Shown here in pieces: positions 7,752-16,973 of a DNA stretch of 24,545 nt; positions within the stretch are counted from its first letter, which is position 1, and every line of letters starts with the position of its first letter. The DNA is from a virus. The notes under the pieces are model-generated. The model worked only from the letters and a program-made list of their open reading frames with translations, was not told the DNA's origin and did not search any database. The stretch is taken from IMG/VR virus record IMGVR_UViG_3300021185_000683, positions 1-24,545 of that record; one strand, given 5' to 3'. Position numbers and translations under genes: made by a program.

Positions 7752-9437
7752 ATGAGCAGTTTTAAATCCAACCTTAACCCGGCATTCCGATCAAAGTTCA
7801 GCGAAGACATCTTCAATCATAAGTATAAACATGAAGGCGCTGAAACTTGGGATGCGCTGGCTAAGACACTAATTGATGATGTATGTGGTGACTTCCTACC
7901 ACAAGAAGAATTAGACCAGCTCACACAGTATGTGCGTGAGATGAAGTTTATTCCGGGCGGACGTTACTTGTACTACGCCGGGCGTCCAAACAAGTTCTTT
8001 AACAACTGTTACCTTCTGAAGGCAGAAGAAGATACTCGTGAGGATTGGGCGGACCTTTCATGGAAAGCAGAATCCGCCCTAATGACAGGTGGGGGTATCG
8101 GTGTAGACTACTCTGTTTACCGTGCCAGTGGGTCGCCTATCGCTAAGACAGGCGGACAGGCCAGCGGGCCTATCCCTAAGATGAATATGCTGAATGAGAT
8201 TGGCCGCCGTGTAATGCAAGGTGGATCACGGCGCAGCGCTATCTATGCCAGCCTTAATTGGAAGCATGGGGATATCCATGAGTTCTTAGAAGCTAAGGAT
8301 TGGGCTAACATGCCTGTGGGAAATACAGGCAAGACTCTGTGGGACATCAAGCAAGATGACTTTAACTTCCCTGCCCCGTTGGACATGACAAACATCTCGG
8401 TGAACTACGATACTGAATGGCTTCTGAATTATTACAAGACAGGTGATGTAGGCGAAGTGTTCATGAAGAACGTGCGGCAGGCAATGCAGTCAGCAGAGCC
8501 GGGCTTCTCGTTTAACTTCTTTGATAAGGAAGATGAGACACTTCGTAACGCATGCACGGAAGTGACATCGGCCGACGATAGCGATGTATGCAACCTTGGG
8601 TCTATTAACATGGGCCGAGTAGAAGACATCGATGAGATGGCAGACCTCGTTGCGCTGGGCACAAAGTTCTTAATCTGTGGAACACTAAAAGCCCGTCTGC
8701 CTTATGACAAAGTATATGAAACTCGTGAAAAGAACCGTCGATTGGGCCTTGGCCTGATGGGTATGCATGAGTGGTTAATTCAGAGAGGGTCTAAGTATGA
8801 AGTTACTCCAGAGCTGCATTCATGGTTACAGGTATATAAGGGCGTCAGTGATAAAGTATCACGAGAAACAGCAGATGAGTTCTCTATATCTAGACCCGTT
8901 GCCAACAGAGCCATCGCTCCAACCGGGTCCATTGGTATTCTGGCTGGCACCAGCACTGGCGTTGAGCCTATTTTTGCTGTTGCTTATAAGCGTAGATACC
9001 TCAAGGGCAACACACGATGGGTATACCAATATGTCGTTGACTCAGCAGCTCAAGAATTAATTGACAGGTATGGGGCACAGCCCGATAATGTAGAGAGTGC
9101 TTTGGACCTTGCGTCTGACTATGAACGGCGCATGGCATTTCAAGCTGACGTACAAGACTATGTTGATATGTCGATATCTTCGACGATTAACCTTCCTGCA
9201 TTCGGGAGCAAGCTGAATAATGAAAATACGGTTGAAACCTTCGCTAATACGCTGGCTAAATACGCACCAAGACTCCGTGGCTTCACTTGTTATCCTGATG
9301 GTAGTCGTGGTGGTCAGCCTCTCACTTCCGTACCATATGACGAAGCCGTAGAGAAGTTAGGCGAAGAATTCGAAGAACACATAGAGACACACGATATCTG
9401 CGATATCTCTGGAAACGGGGGTAGTTGCGGAGTGTGA
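7752..9437 (+). CDS. nrdJ: ribonucleotide reductase, class II (adenosylcobalamin-dependent)
   Basis: This 561-residue enzyme reduces ribonucleotides to deoxyribonucleotides for phage DNA. Key residues are visible: redox C86 (NNCYLL) paired with C280 (DVCNLG), the radical site N266-x-C268-x-E270 (NACTE), the PTGSIGILAGTSTGVEP loop (390-406) and C-terminal C550 and C559 for re-reduction by thioredoxin-like partners. No ATP-cone is seen at the N-terminus and no small subunit gene follows, favouring a class II enzyme over class I. The enzyme would need host cobalamin. The catalytic loop reads NACTE rather than the usual NPCxE. It lies directly downstream of the MazG-like gene. Confidence 0.9.
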   Translation: MSSFKSNLNPAFRSKFSEDIFNHKYKHEGAETWDALAKTLIDDVCGDFLPQEELDQLTQYVREMKFIPGGRYLYYAGRPNKFFNNCYLLKAEEDTREDWADLSWKAESALMTGGGIGVDYSVYRASGSPIAKTGGQASGPIPKMNMLNEIGRRVMQGGSRRSAIYASLNWKHGDIHEFLEAKDWANMPVGNTGKTLWDIKQDDFNFPAPLDMTNISVNYDTEWLLNYYKTGDVGEVFMKNVRQAMQSAEPGFSFNFFDKEDETLRNACTEVTSADDSDVCNLGSINMGRVEDIDEMADLVALGTKFLICGTLKARLPYDKVYETREKNRRLGLGLMGMHEWLIQRGSKYEVTPELHSWLQVYKGVSDKVSRETADEFSISRPVANRAIAPTGSIGILAGTSTGVEPIFAVAYKRRYLKGNTRWVYQYVVDSAAQELIDRYGAQPDNVESALDLASDYERRMAFQADVQDYVDMSISSTINLPAFGSKLNNENTVETFANTLAKYAPRLRGFTCYPDGSRGGQPLTSVPYDEAVEKLGEEFEEHIETHDICDISGNGGSCGV

Positions 9438-9477
9438 GGTGTTAGCAATCACTGACCGGGCCCAATCGAGGCAGAAA

Positions 9478-9645
9478 ATGAATACAGGTCTAGTGATAGC
9501 ATATGAGAGGGGAAAGCAAGCCTTCCTAGAAGGAGCTTTCAACTCGCCTTTTACCGAAGGAACAATAAAGCAAAAAGAATGGCAGAGAGGCTTCGATGAG
9601 GCCTTTCTCCAAAACAAAGAGGAACGCCATGTACAAGGAATTTAA
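9478..9645 (+). CDS. small RMF-like protein
   Basis: This frame gives 55 residues from the ATG at 9478 (GAGG at 9468-9471). It could instead begin at GTG 9439, one base after the reductase stop (GGAG at 9429-9432), giving 68 residues. The core, YERGKQAFLEGAFNSPF, then seven residues, then WQRGFDEAF, follows the ribosome modulation factor pattern: 'G..A...G...NP[FY]' then 'W..G[FW]..A'. RMF binds 30S subunits and hibernates ribosomes; many phages carry short relatives of unknown role. An effect on host ribosomes is only a guess. The end overlaps the next gene by 17 bases. Confidence 0.6.
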   Translation: MNTGLVIAYERGKQAFLEGAFNSPFTEGTIKQKEWQRGFDEAFLQNKEERHVQGI

Positions 9646-10051
9646 CCCAGAAATACATTCCAAGTATGATGAGGTTGCTCGAACCAAGGCAAAAGCGTTC
9701 TGGATATCAAATGGATACTCATGCGTTGATAATGAGGACATCTACGGCGTAGATCTCAAGGTATCAGGCAAAGGACGTAAATTTGATTGTGAAGTAGAGG
9801 TAAAACAGGGCTGGCATGGTTTAAATTTCAGCTTTGAGACCATACATATACCTTCTAGGAAGGGTAAGTTCATGAAAGAGCCTACCACCTTCATGGTATT
9901 CAATGCAGGCCTACACCGGGTCGCAATAATATCCCGAAAAGCAGTCCTAAATAGCCCAAAAGTAGTTGTACCCAACCGACAGGTGGCGCTGGGCGAAAAG
10001 TTTTATGATGTGCCTGTGTCGCAGGCCAAATTCTTCACGATAGGAGTATAG
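9629..10051 (+). CDS. PD-(D/E)XK nuclease-like protein of unknown target
   Basis: The ATG at 9629 is preferred over an in-frame ATG at 9596, because AGAGGAA sits just before it. The 140-residue protein starts with a helix containing acids and Lys (YDEVARTKAKAFWISNGY), then GVDLKV with D42, then CEVEVKQGW with E57 and K59. That is the order and spacing of a PD-(D/E)XK core. The rest alternates strands and basic loops. It would be the third protein of this fold in the arm, after those at 5602 and 6463. The specific substrate, and whether it is active, are unknown. Confidence 0.6.
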   Translation: MYKEFNPEIHSKYDEVARTKAKAFWISNGYSCVDNEDIYGVDLKVSGKGRKFDCEVEVKQGWHGLNFSFETIHIPSRKGKFMKEPTTFMVFNAGLHRVAIISRKAVLNSPKVVVPNRQVALGEKFYDVPVSQAKFFTIGV

Positions 10052-10052
10052 A

Positions 10053-10298
10053 ATGGCTGAAGAAACCAACCAAGTGACGAAGGCACTAAATGACGCTATG
10101 GAAGCGAACCTTCAAGCAGTAATAGTATCCGGCGTAGATGCTAACGGGCAGATGTTTATGACCAGTTCAAATTCATCACTTCCGTTCATGCACTGGACCT
10201 TAAATAGGTCTGTGTTTGAGCTCTCATTATTTGAGAAAAACAATGCTGCGGACGCAAAAAAAGACCCGGAATCTGTTGACCCCGAGCCTGATAAATAA
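10053..10298 (+). CDS. small phage protein of unknown function
   Basis: The 81-residue frame starts two bases after the previous stop, with TAGGAG about ten bases before the ATG. The middle (AVIVSGVDANGQMFMTSSNS, then LPFMHWTLNRSVFEL) resembles a family of short phage proteins with a two-strand hairpin and a helix; I know no function for it. The tail is a charged, Pro/Asp-rich disordered stretch. It is the last gene of the plus-strand arm, directly before the bidirectional terminator. Confidence 0.65.
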   Translation: MAEETNQVTKALNDAMEANLQAVIVSGVDANGQMFMTSSNSSLPFMHWTLNRSVFELSLFEKNNAADAKKDPESVDPEPDK

Positions 10299-10311
10299 TA
10301 CAACATTCTGA

Positions 10312-10329
10312 AGAGGCTTGGTCGCCTCT
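10312..10329 (+). other. short hairpin after the early operon
   Basis: AGAGGC and GCCTCT form a perfect six-pair stem around TTGGTC, 14 bases after the last plus-strand stop. No T-tract follows, so it is unlikely to terminate alone. It may protect the 3' end of the transcript or assist the adjacent terminator. Confidence 0.5.
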
Positions 10330-10338
10330 CCAATTTGG

Positions 10339-10368
10339 AAAACCCTCGGATTAAGTTCCGGGGGTTTT
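10339..10368. terminator. bidirectional rho-independent terminator between converging arms
   Basis: AAAACCCTCGG and CCGGGGGTTTT pair over eleven positions (one T-G wobble) around an eight-base loop. The T-run at 10365-10372 (broken by one C) serves plus-strand transcripts and the A-run at 10339-10342 becomes a T-run for minus-strand ones. It lies in the only gap between the replication arm and the late arm, which face each other here. Confidence 0.9.
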
Positions 10369-10371
10369 CTT

Positions 10372-13300
10372 TTACTGTAGACCTAACTCTTGCATGCTAT
10401 CCTTCTTGAGGCGTAGTTGTTCCAATACAGATGGGACTCCTTGTTTGGATTGAAGAGGAGAATACTTCTCTGCGTCAAGCATCGCACGGGTTTGATCATT
10501 GACCCCGATTCCTCCTTCTGTTTCCAGAAAGTTAGACCAACCTTCAGGCAGATCATAAACAGATCTTAATTCCCCAGCGGGCTCGGCAGCAAATACACCC
10601 CGAGCAACAAAGGGACTTGTCTCTGATACAGCGCCTGCTGTGTCTCGAAGTAAGGCAAATCCTAATATATCCCTAGCCCCACCTAGTTCGTTCCGCATAA
10701 CTAATTCCATAGCTGCCGAGAACTTATCGGGGTAAGCAACCATGAAGTCGATGCCTGCTTGCGTTGCTTCTTGTGCAGCCTGCCTGCCATTCTTAGTCAC
10801 GGCCTCACTCATGTTTCTAACAACAGTAGCTGTGGGATTAAGCACACCAAACATAAGCACGGTAAACCTGTCCATCAGCTTCTTCTGCTGCTGGTCATAA
10901 GCAGTTGTGGACCCGAATGTCTCGGGGCGCACAGCTCGGCCTGTAAGTATCTGGTCTTGTAGATCCAGTAATGCCACGGCTTGTGCCGCACGGTCTGGAT
11001 CATTATCAAATATAATAGACAGGTTCTTGAGCACCGGGCTGTTAGGATCTCTGATAAGTCTGTCTAGCGCACCGGGCTTAATATCCCTAACTGCATCCAT
11101 ACCAGTGTCCGAAGCCTTCAGGCCCATGCGCCGGGCCGCACGTAACTGTCCAGCAAGCCATGTTAAGTAGTGCGCCTGTATGCCCTCAACCACAGTAGGA
11201 TCCTTGGTATTGGCTTCTGCCATGATACGCTTCAGAACATTTGTGTTGGTAGAGAACTTATTAAATATGGAAGTAAACGCAGCCGGGGCGTTGTCTAATA
11301 CCTCGGGATTGTTAGTAATATCGTATATGAAGTTAGACGCCGCACTAGATTTAACTTCTGCCAGTGTTGCACTGTAGGCATTGTTTGACCGTGCGAGAAA
11401 CTTCTCATTAGTCATCTTGCCCTGCTGTAATGCCTGTAGGTCTTTAAGGGCATTGTCGTACACAGCGAACTTCTTTGGGTCTGCCAGCTTTAACTTATCC
11501 GCATAAGGCGCAAATGCATTAACAATCTGTGCCGTACTATCAATGTTGCCGCCTTCGACTGCCAGAGCCAGACTCTGCATCACACGCCCTACCATAGCCC
11601 CTGCCACCTGTTCTACTGGTGCGTCTCCTGACACGCTAAGTGCAGTTATAATAGGATCAAAGAAGGCAGAAGACTCAGGGTCCAGAGACTGCTTAATAGC
11701 TTGTGCTGCTGAAACTAGAGCATTGTTTTCTCCGGCGGGCCGACCACTGGCCTGCACTAGGGCCGGGTTAATTGAGTTGGCCGTTTTAGCAAATTCTCTT
11801 AGTGGTTCTGTTTCTGTGAAGATTGCCCGGTGGTTTGCATATAACCCCAAGGCCTCTCCGTACTGAGGTGTGTCCGCAGCAAGTGCATCAATAGAATTCT
11901 TGAGTGCTACCAGCGTACCCACATCTTCTTTATTGGCCATGCCTTGGTCAATAGCCCGAGATAGTCGAGGTCGAACTGTAATAAACAACTGTTTAAAGTC
12001 TACACCTTCAGACATCAAAACCTCTGCTATTTCAGACGCCTCGATAGGTAGAGCATTTTCATCCATACCCTCGCCTAGTTTATCCATAGTACGCTTAACG
12101 ACACGCACGATACGTTTAAACAAGGGATTGTTCAGCCCTTCATTTGTAGCTTTATCAATCTTATTGAGAGGCGTAGAGGCATCCATTATTGCTTCTACAA
12201 TGGGAGTAATATCGGCATCTACTGTGGGTAAATCTGCAAACGCTTTCTTATAAGCGCCCTGCGTCTTCAGAAAACCGTCTAGTAGTTCAGCAGCAAGTCC
12301 ATCTTCTAAAGCTAAGGCATCTGTCACTGCGCCCATAGAGTTGTTGCCCTGCGCTTCACGTAGCAGCACGGTAAACTCAGATGAGCGTAGAGCTTCAGTA
12401 AGATCTGCTGTTGCCTGCATCACATCGATGTCAGCATTCTCTAGATTGTTTGTCGCTAACCTGATGCGTTCTATACCATCTTGAGCCAACTGAGCCGCTG
12501 CAAAGTTCGTGGCTTCCACACCACCTAGTTGTTCAGCAGTGTCCGTAAGAGCTCCCTGCATCTGTCCAACCATGTTGGCATCTTGTTGCTGCACAACGGA
12601 TGAATTAAGTCGTGTCTTCTTGAGTGCAATCATTTTGCCTGCGACCAGCTCACTGTGCTGAGTGACAAACTTCTCCCACTCATCCGCACCCATCAAAGCC
12701 TTGCGGTATATATATGCACGTTCAACGTATTCTTTGGCCCCTTTGAGTAGGGCTGTAGTGGAGTCGCCTTGTATCTTAGCTCCACCTAGTAGACTAAACG
12801 TAAACTCTTTATTCTTCTGCATCACGCCGCCCATAATCTGAGCACGGCGGGCAAGGCGTACACCTTTCATACCTTCGGCCATAGGGTCAATCATACGCAG
12901 AACTTCTGCTGCGGCCTCGGCATCACGCAGCCGCTGACCACCTTTTCCCGGAAGAGAAGAGCCCACTGGGAATGCTTTTTTTACGCCTTTGTATATTCCT
13001 TTCCCGAGTTCTACCCCAGCTTTTAGAAACACACTGAATGCAGCGTTGTCTACGAATACAGCAGCTAATCTGTCATCGTCTTCATCGAACCCAAATGACT
13101 CTATGATGTCTCCGCCAACTAATGTTTCGGAATCCTGTGGAGTGGCCAAAGTAGCACCGCCAATCACACCCAGCTCAATGGCTGCGGCACGAACTAGCAT
13201 GCTGGTCCCTTCGATGACCTCTTCGGGTTTTTTACCTTTGAGCTTTGCGTATCCTTTAGACAGTGAGTTAGCCGCTGCGGAAGTCATCCCGGGCACTTTC

Positions 13301-14025
13301 ATCAGTCTATCCACTAGCCCAGCGCCTACTAGGCCGCCTGTCATCACTGATGTTATCTCATCGAGTATAGCACCGCCTGTGGATTGATTAGGCACAGTAG
13401 GAATAACCTCATCGGCCCCGAAGGTAGATAGAACACTGTCTGCGAACTTTGCACCGCCCCGATAAATAGCACCCGCAACATCTGTCAGACCCGGGATCGG
13501 TCCATCACCCGCAGTGAATGTGGGCGAGGGAACTGTTACTGTGTCTTCTTCTAATTCTGGTGTAATGACCTTTTGTACTTTGGGCCCAAATCCAAATAGA
13601 GTTTCTTCACCCGGCTGATCATCATATATCTGCTTGTTGCTTTGCCTTAGAACATAACGGATCATGTCCTGTTTTTCAAAGTCGCCAGCATTTTTGAATT
13701 CTTCTGTCTCTGCCAGCTCAATAAGCACAGGGTTATTCAAGTCTAGATTCGGTGTGGGTAGTGATACGTCAGAAGGGCTGTTAGCGTCCGCAAACCTTTT
13801 CAGTAATGGTCCTGCCACTGATGAAAACAGAGATGGAACACGACTATACTCAGAACCATCAAACACATCTTTTGGAAGCACTCTTTGATCTGAGTTTTCA
13901 GCCGCTGCCGTTAGCTGGGCAGGATCGAAGGAGATTTCAGGTTCCTCAGTAGAAACATCTTCTTCAGGCTCAGGTTCAATAACAGTAGAGTTATTAGCCG
14001 CTGCGAGTAAATCTTCAGGGTTCAT
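10372..14025 (-). CDS. very large probable internal virion (ejection) protein
   Basis: This 1217-residue protein is the last gene of the late arm. AGGAG lies six bases before its ATG. The N-terminus is acidic and Pro/Glu-rich (residues 13-35). Hydrophobic, Gly/Ala-rich stretches lie at about 226-246, 275-295 and 320-345, followed by long Ala-rich helices to the end. Large helical proteins with some hydrophobic patches at the end of a podovirus structural operon are usually inner-core proteins ejected with the DNA, like T7 gp15 or gp16. No transglycosylase motif (as in T7 gp16) can be seen. I do not recognise it by sequence; the role comes from size, composition and position. Confidence 0.6.
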   Translation of the reverse strand: MNPEDLLAAANNSTVIEPEPEEDVSTEEPEISFDPAQLTAAAENSDQRVLPKDVFDGSEYSRVPSLFSSVAGPLLKRFADANSPSDVSLPTPNLDLNNPVLIELAETEEFKNAGDFEKQDMIRYVLRQSNKQIYDDQPGEETLFGFGPKVQKVITPELEEDTVTVPSPTFTAGDGPIPGLTDVAGAIYRGGAKFADSVLSTFGADEVIPTVPNQSTGGAILDEITSVMTGGLVGAGLVDRLMKVPGMTSAAANSLSKGYAKLKGKKPEEVIEGTSMLVRAAAIELGVIGGATLATPQDSETLVGGDIIESFGFDEDDDRLAAVFVDNAAFSVFLKAGVELGKGIYKGVKKAFPVGSSLPGKGGQRLRDAEAAAEVLRMIDPMAEGMKGVRLARRAQIMGGVMQKNKEFTFSLLGGAKIQGDSTTALLKGAKEYVERAYIYRKALMGADEWEKFVTQHSELVAGKMIALKKTRLNSSVVQQQDANMVGQMQGALTDTAEQLGGVEATNFAAAQLAQDGIERIRLATNNLENADIDVMQATADLTEALRSSEFTVLLREAQGNNSMGAVTDALALEDGLAAELLDGFLKTQGAYKKAFADLPTVDADITPIVEAIMDASTPLNKIDKATNEGLNNPLFKRIVRVVKRTMDKLGEGMDENALPIEASEIAEVLMSEGVDFKQLFITVRPRLSRAIDQGMANKEDVGTLVALKNSIDALAADTPQYGEALGLYANHRAIFTETEPLREFAKTANSINPALVQASGRPAGENNALVSAAQAIKQSLDPESSAFFDPIITALSVSGDAPVEQVAGAMVGRVMQSLALAVEGGNIDSTAQIVNAFAPYADKLKLADPKKFAVYDNALKDLQALQQGKMTNEKFLARSNNAYSATLAEVKSSAASNFIYDITNNPEVLDNAPAAFTSIFNKFSTNTNVLKRIMAEANTKDPTVVEGIQAHYLTWLAGQLRAARRMGLKASDTGMDAVRDIKPGALDRLIRDPNSPVLKNLSIIFDNDPDRAAQAVALLDLQDQILTGRAVRPETFGSTTAYDQQQKKLMDRFTVLMFGVLNPTATVVRNMSEAVTKNGRQAAQEATQAGIDFMVAYPDKFSAAMELVMRNELGGARDILGFALLRDTAGAVSETSPFVARGVFAAEPAGELRSVYDLPEGWSNFLETEGGIGVNDQTRAMLDAEKYSPLQSKQGVPSVLEQLRLKKDSMQELGLQ

Positions 14026-14033
14026 GTCTACTC

Positions 14034-16973
14034 CTACTTTTGCTTAACTTGAGAACCAACCGTGAATGATGATTTTCTGCCATTAGTTTGAATTTGGTAC
14101 TCATCTTCCATAGCTTGAGTCCAGACTACAGCCTCACCATTTAGCCAGCTTTGAAGTGATGCTTGAGCTTCAGCTTTAGCCTTAGCGGCTGCTTCTGCCT
14201 TAGCGGCTGCTTCTGGGTCTACAACTGTAGAATCTGCGTTAGAGGAAGCGGTTGGAAGCTCTTGTCCAGCGTTCACCCAATCGAGAAGATCGTCTAGTCC
14301 CTGAGCCTTCATAAGACCCGTAGCCCCATCAAACTCAGTTCCCTTCTCTACCCCTACTGTATTTAGAATACTACTCACAGCAGTTGTACTTGCCATATCA
14401 GATGCTTTCAGGTCTGCTATCTTAATAAGATCTGCGGAAAAGCTCCGTAAGATAGCATTAATATCTTCGAGAGAGGTTGCACCAACAAAGGCCTCACGCA
14501 ATCTGTTGTAGTCTTGGTTAGAGAATGCCTGACCAGTAGATCCTAAAGCCTCACCCGCTTTAAATATAAGAACTACTGTCTGGTTGATATATTTTCTGTA
14601 TGCAGATTTTGTAGCAGAGTTTATGCTTTCGTCTTTCTCTACAGCCTCTAGCATTGTGTTGAGAATTGCAGATTCATTTCCTGAATCCTCATCAGTAACC
14701 AAGCCTTTACCTGTACGGACAGCAAACTCAAACAAAGATCCAAGCTGTGTCTTTGTTGTCTCGAATACAGATGCAGCCTGCCCGCCCGCAAGAAGAACTT
14801 CTGGATTTTTTTCTACTAGCTGACTGAGTTGGTATGCCTTATTAGCGAAGTCTACCGCTGATAGGTTCTGCTTTGGCAGATCAGTTTTAACTGCATCTGG
14901 AAGTCTGGCAGTAGCCTTAGCAGCTACGTCAACCAAGTCTGGGCTTAGAGTAGACCGTATCTTACTTTCAGGGATGATAATTTTCTCGCCGTTAGGGCCT
15001 CTTTTGCTACTAACTGTTACAGACCCATCAGCGTTTATACGCCCCGCAACTTTTTCAATTTTTCCTTGATCGTTTTCAAACGTGATTATCTGTTCTTCGG
15101 AAGGAACATCACTTGCAGGGCTGCCATCTTCCACAGCTTGTTGCAGTCTTGGAAGATCAGTTTCAAGCCATGCTTTCGCTTCGGCTTGCTCTGCTTCTGT
15201 GCCGTTAGCCTGCTTTTCTCTCCAGTAGTTTGATAAAGCAGCTACGTTACCCGAGGTCAGAGTTTTGCTAGTGTTATCAAACTTCTGCTGAATCTCAATA
15301 AGTTTAGCCTGCAAGGCTTCTGGTTTTAAGTTTTCAGAGTCTGGACTACGCAAGAATTGGTTCACCGCCGCCTGCACAGGTGAGGTAAATACTTCAGGCT
15401 TTTCGCCTGCCTTCTTACGAACTTCTGTTTGCTGGGCAAACTCAAGTAAGAACTTACCGGGGCCTTGTTCCCATGCAACAAATGCTAATGGCTTTCCGTT
15501 TTCATCTACAGACTCTCCGCCTATGGCGAAGGCTTTCCTTAACTCATTAGCTCTTAAAAGATCATAATCATCCATAGTGAAGTCATCACCATCGATCTTA
15601 GCGGCAGCTACAGCTTCGCTTGCCTTGAGAGCTGCAATACGATCACGCAGGGCAATCATATACACCTGTTTTCCGCTGAACTCTCCTGTATCTGTTGCGA
15701 AAGGAAGAGATCCGTATCTGTCGGCCTCAATGTCAGCAAGTATACCTTCACCCGCAGAGGAAGTTTCAAAGTTCAGGCTCGGTAAACCTTCTCTTTCTTT
15801 AGCGTTGTATAACTCTCGGGCTTCGTCTTGAAGTCTTTTAAAAACTTCAGGAGCTAATCCGCTGTACTTGGGGCCCATATTTCCCTGTTCAGTGCTTGCC
15901 AAGATATCTAAGTCAGAAAGAGACAGGTCACCTATTGTGGGTACGTCTGACAACTGAGTGATCAATTTGCCCGCAATATCCGAGGCCGTTTTTGCTTCTG
16001 GTCCTTCAGTAGCATCTGCAACGCCTTTAGCAACGATTGCATCGTTCACGTTGTTTATATCTTTAAGTGGCGGAACCGCTATTGCAGTAGCTGCTTCATC
16101 TGCGTCTAATTTGGGTATAATAGACAGTACAGTAGCCACACCAGTGGCAGAGTCTCCGCTGGCAGCTATTTCCGTACTCGCAGATGTAACTGCCTTTGCG
16201 CTTGTGGTAGTTAGTCCGCCAGCGCTTGTTACATCTCTTCCTGTAGCAGCCTTCCATGCATCTAATCTGTTATTAACATTTCTTGAGATAAGTGCGTCCC
16301 GATTGGCTGTCAGTTTATTCTGTACATTAACGAACCAGCTAGGGCTGTTATCGGCTACTTGAACGCCCTCGACGTTATTACTTCCTGCCTCACCGCTCTG
16401 CATACGGCTAACTAAGTAGTCACCCGCACTCATTTCGGTGTTGGTAGTATTTGTATTTTCAGAAGATAAGACCTCGTTAGTCTGAGTGTCTACGGCAGAT
16501 ACTTCCTCATTCTCAGGAACAACTGGTGCTTCGTTTGTGGGCTCTGGATTTGTAGAAGTTTCAAATGGATTTGATGTAACTCCTTCAGGATTGGTAATAC
16601 GCACTCTGCCATCTTTGATAGCTGTCTGTAAATCTGAAGATATTTGATTAGAAGTCATACCGCTAACTAAACCATTGTAGATGTATGCCTCTACTCCGGG
16701 TAAGTTGGGATAGTTTTTAGCTAGAGCTTTAGCATTAGATACATGGTCCGATAGTTTTTTGCTTGCAGTCGCTTTCAGCTTCTCTCGGTCCTGAATATCC
16801 TTAACAGCTAGTTTAAACAGGTCATCTTCTTGTTTAACTCGTGCTTGCCGGGCTGCCTGATAGGCAGGAACAAATCCCTTGGCAAAGCCTTCAGCAAAAC
16901 CTACGAGGCCCGCATCAGGCCCGCTGTCGTATATCTTACGAAAATCACCAAATTCATATTCACTGTAGCTCAT
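14034..16973 (-). CDS. large probable internal virion protein
   Basis: This 979-residue protein is encoded eight bases upstream of the 1217-residue gene. GAGGAAG precedes its ATG, which overlaps the end of the previous gene by 14 bases. Residues 1-100 are charged helices with aromatic residues (SEYEFGDFRKIYDSG). Residues about 125-175 form a Pro/Glu/Asn/Thr-rich linker. Most of the rest is Ala- and Lys-rich helix, and near the C-terminus there is an EAAAKAEAAAKAKAEA segment coded by a tandem repeat. No enzymatic motif is visible. As a pair with the next gene it fits the inner-core/ejection proteins of podoviruses; that is inference from context. Confidence 0.55.
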   Translation of the reverse strand: MSYSEYEFGDFRKIYDSGPDAGLVGFAEGFAKGFVPAYQAARQARVKQEDDLFKLAVKDIQDREKLKATASKKLSDHVSNAKALAKNYPNLPGVEAYIYNGLVSGMTSNQISSDLQTAIKDGRVRITNPEGVTSNPFETSTNPEPTNEAPVVPENEEVSAVDTQTNEVLSSENTNTTNTEMSAGDYLVSRMQSGEAGSNNVEGVQVADNSPSWFVNVQNKLTANRDALISRNVNNRLDAWKAATGRDVTSAGGLTTTSAKAVTSASTEIAASGDSATGVATVLSIIPKLDADEAATAIAVPPLKDINNVNDAIVAKGVADATEGPEAKTASDIAGKLITQLSDVPTIGDLSLSDLDILASTEQGNMGPKYSGLAPEVFKRLQDEARELYNAKEREGLPSLNFETSSAGEGILADIEADRYGSLPFATDTGEFSGKQVYMIALRDRIAALKASEAVAAAKIDGDDFTMDDYDLLRANELRKAFAIGGESVDENGKPLAFVAWEQGPGKFLLEFAQQTEVRKKAGEKPEVFTSPVQAAVNQFLRSPDSENLKPEALQAKLIEIQQKFDNTSKTLTSGNVAALSNYWREKQANGTEAEQAEAKAWLETDLPRLQQAVEDGSPASDVPSEEQIITFENDQGKIEKVAGRINADGSVTVSSKRGPNGEKIIIPESKIRSTLSPDLVDVAAKATARLPDAVKTDLPKQNLSAVDFANKAYQLSQLVEKNPEVLLAGGQAASVFETTKTQLGSLFEFAVRTGKGLVTDEDSGNESAILNTMLEAVEKDESINSATKSAYRKYINQTVVLIFKAGEALGSTGQAFSNQDYNRLREAFVGATSLEDINAILRSFSADLIKIADLKASDMASTTAVSSILNTVGVEKGTEFDGATGLMKAQGLDDLLDWVNAGQELPTASSNADSTVVDPEAAAKAEAAAKAKAEAQASLQSWLNGEAVVWTQAMEDEYQIQTNGRKSSFTVGSQVKQK
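14179..14214 (-). repeat. tandem 18-bp repeat, two exact copies, within coding sequence
   Basis: The 18-base unit GCCTTAGCGGCTGCTTCT occurs at 14179-14196 and again at 14197-14214. In the gene it adds one extra hexapeptide EAAAKA, making a stiff helical stretch before the C-terminal domain of the 979-residue protein. Such in-frame repeats readily gain or lose copies. Confidence 0.9.

Noticed and set aside
8797-9060. 87-residue frame with a hydrophobic stretch inside the reductase gene
   Set aside because: It overlaps highly conserved reductase codons in another frame; the hydrophobic run is a by-product. It was considered as a hidden holin but nothing else supports it.
12989-13387. 132-residue plus-strand frame within the 1217-residue gene
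   Set aside because: Ser/Pro/Ala-rich antisense shadow, without start signals, inside a continuous long frame.
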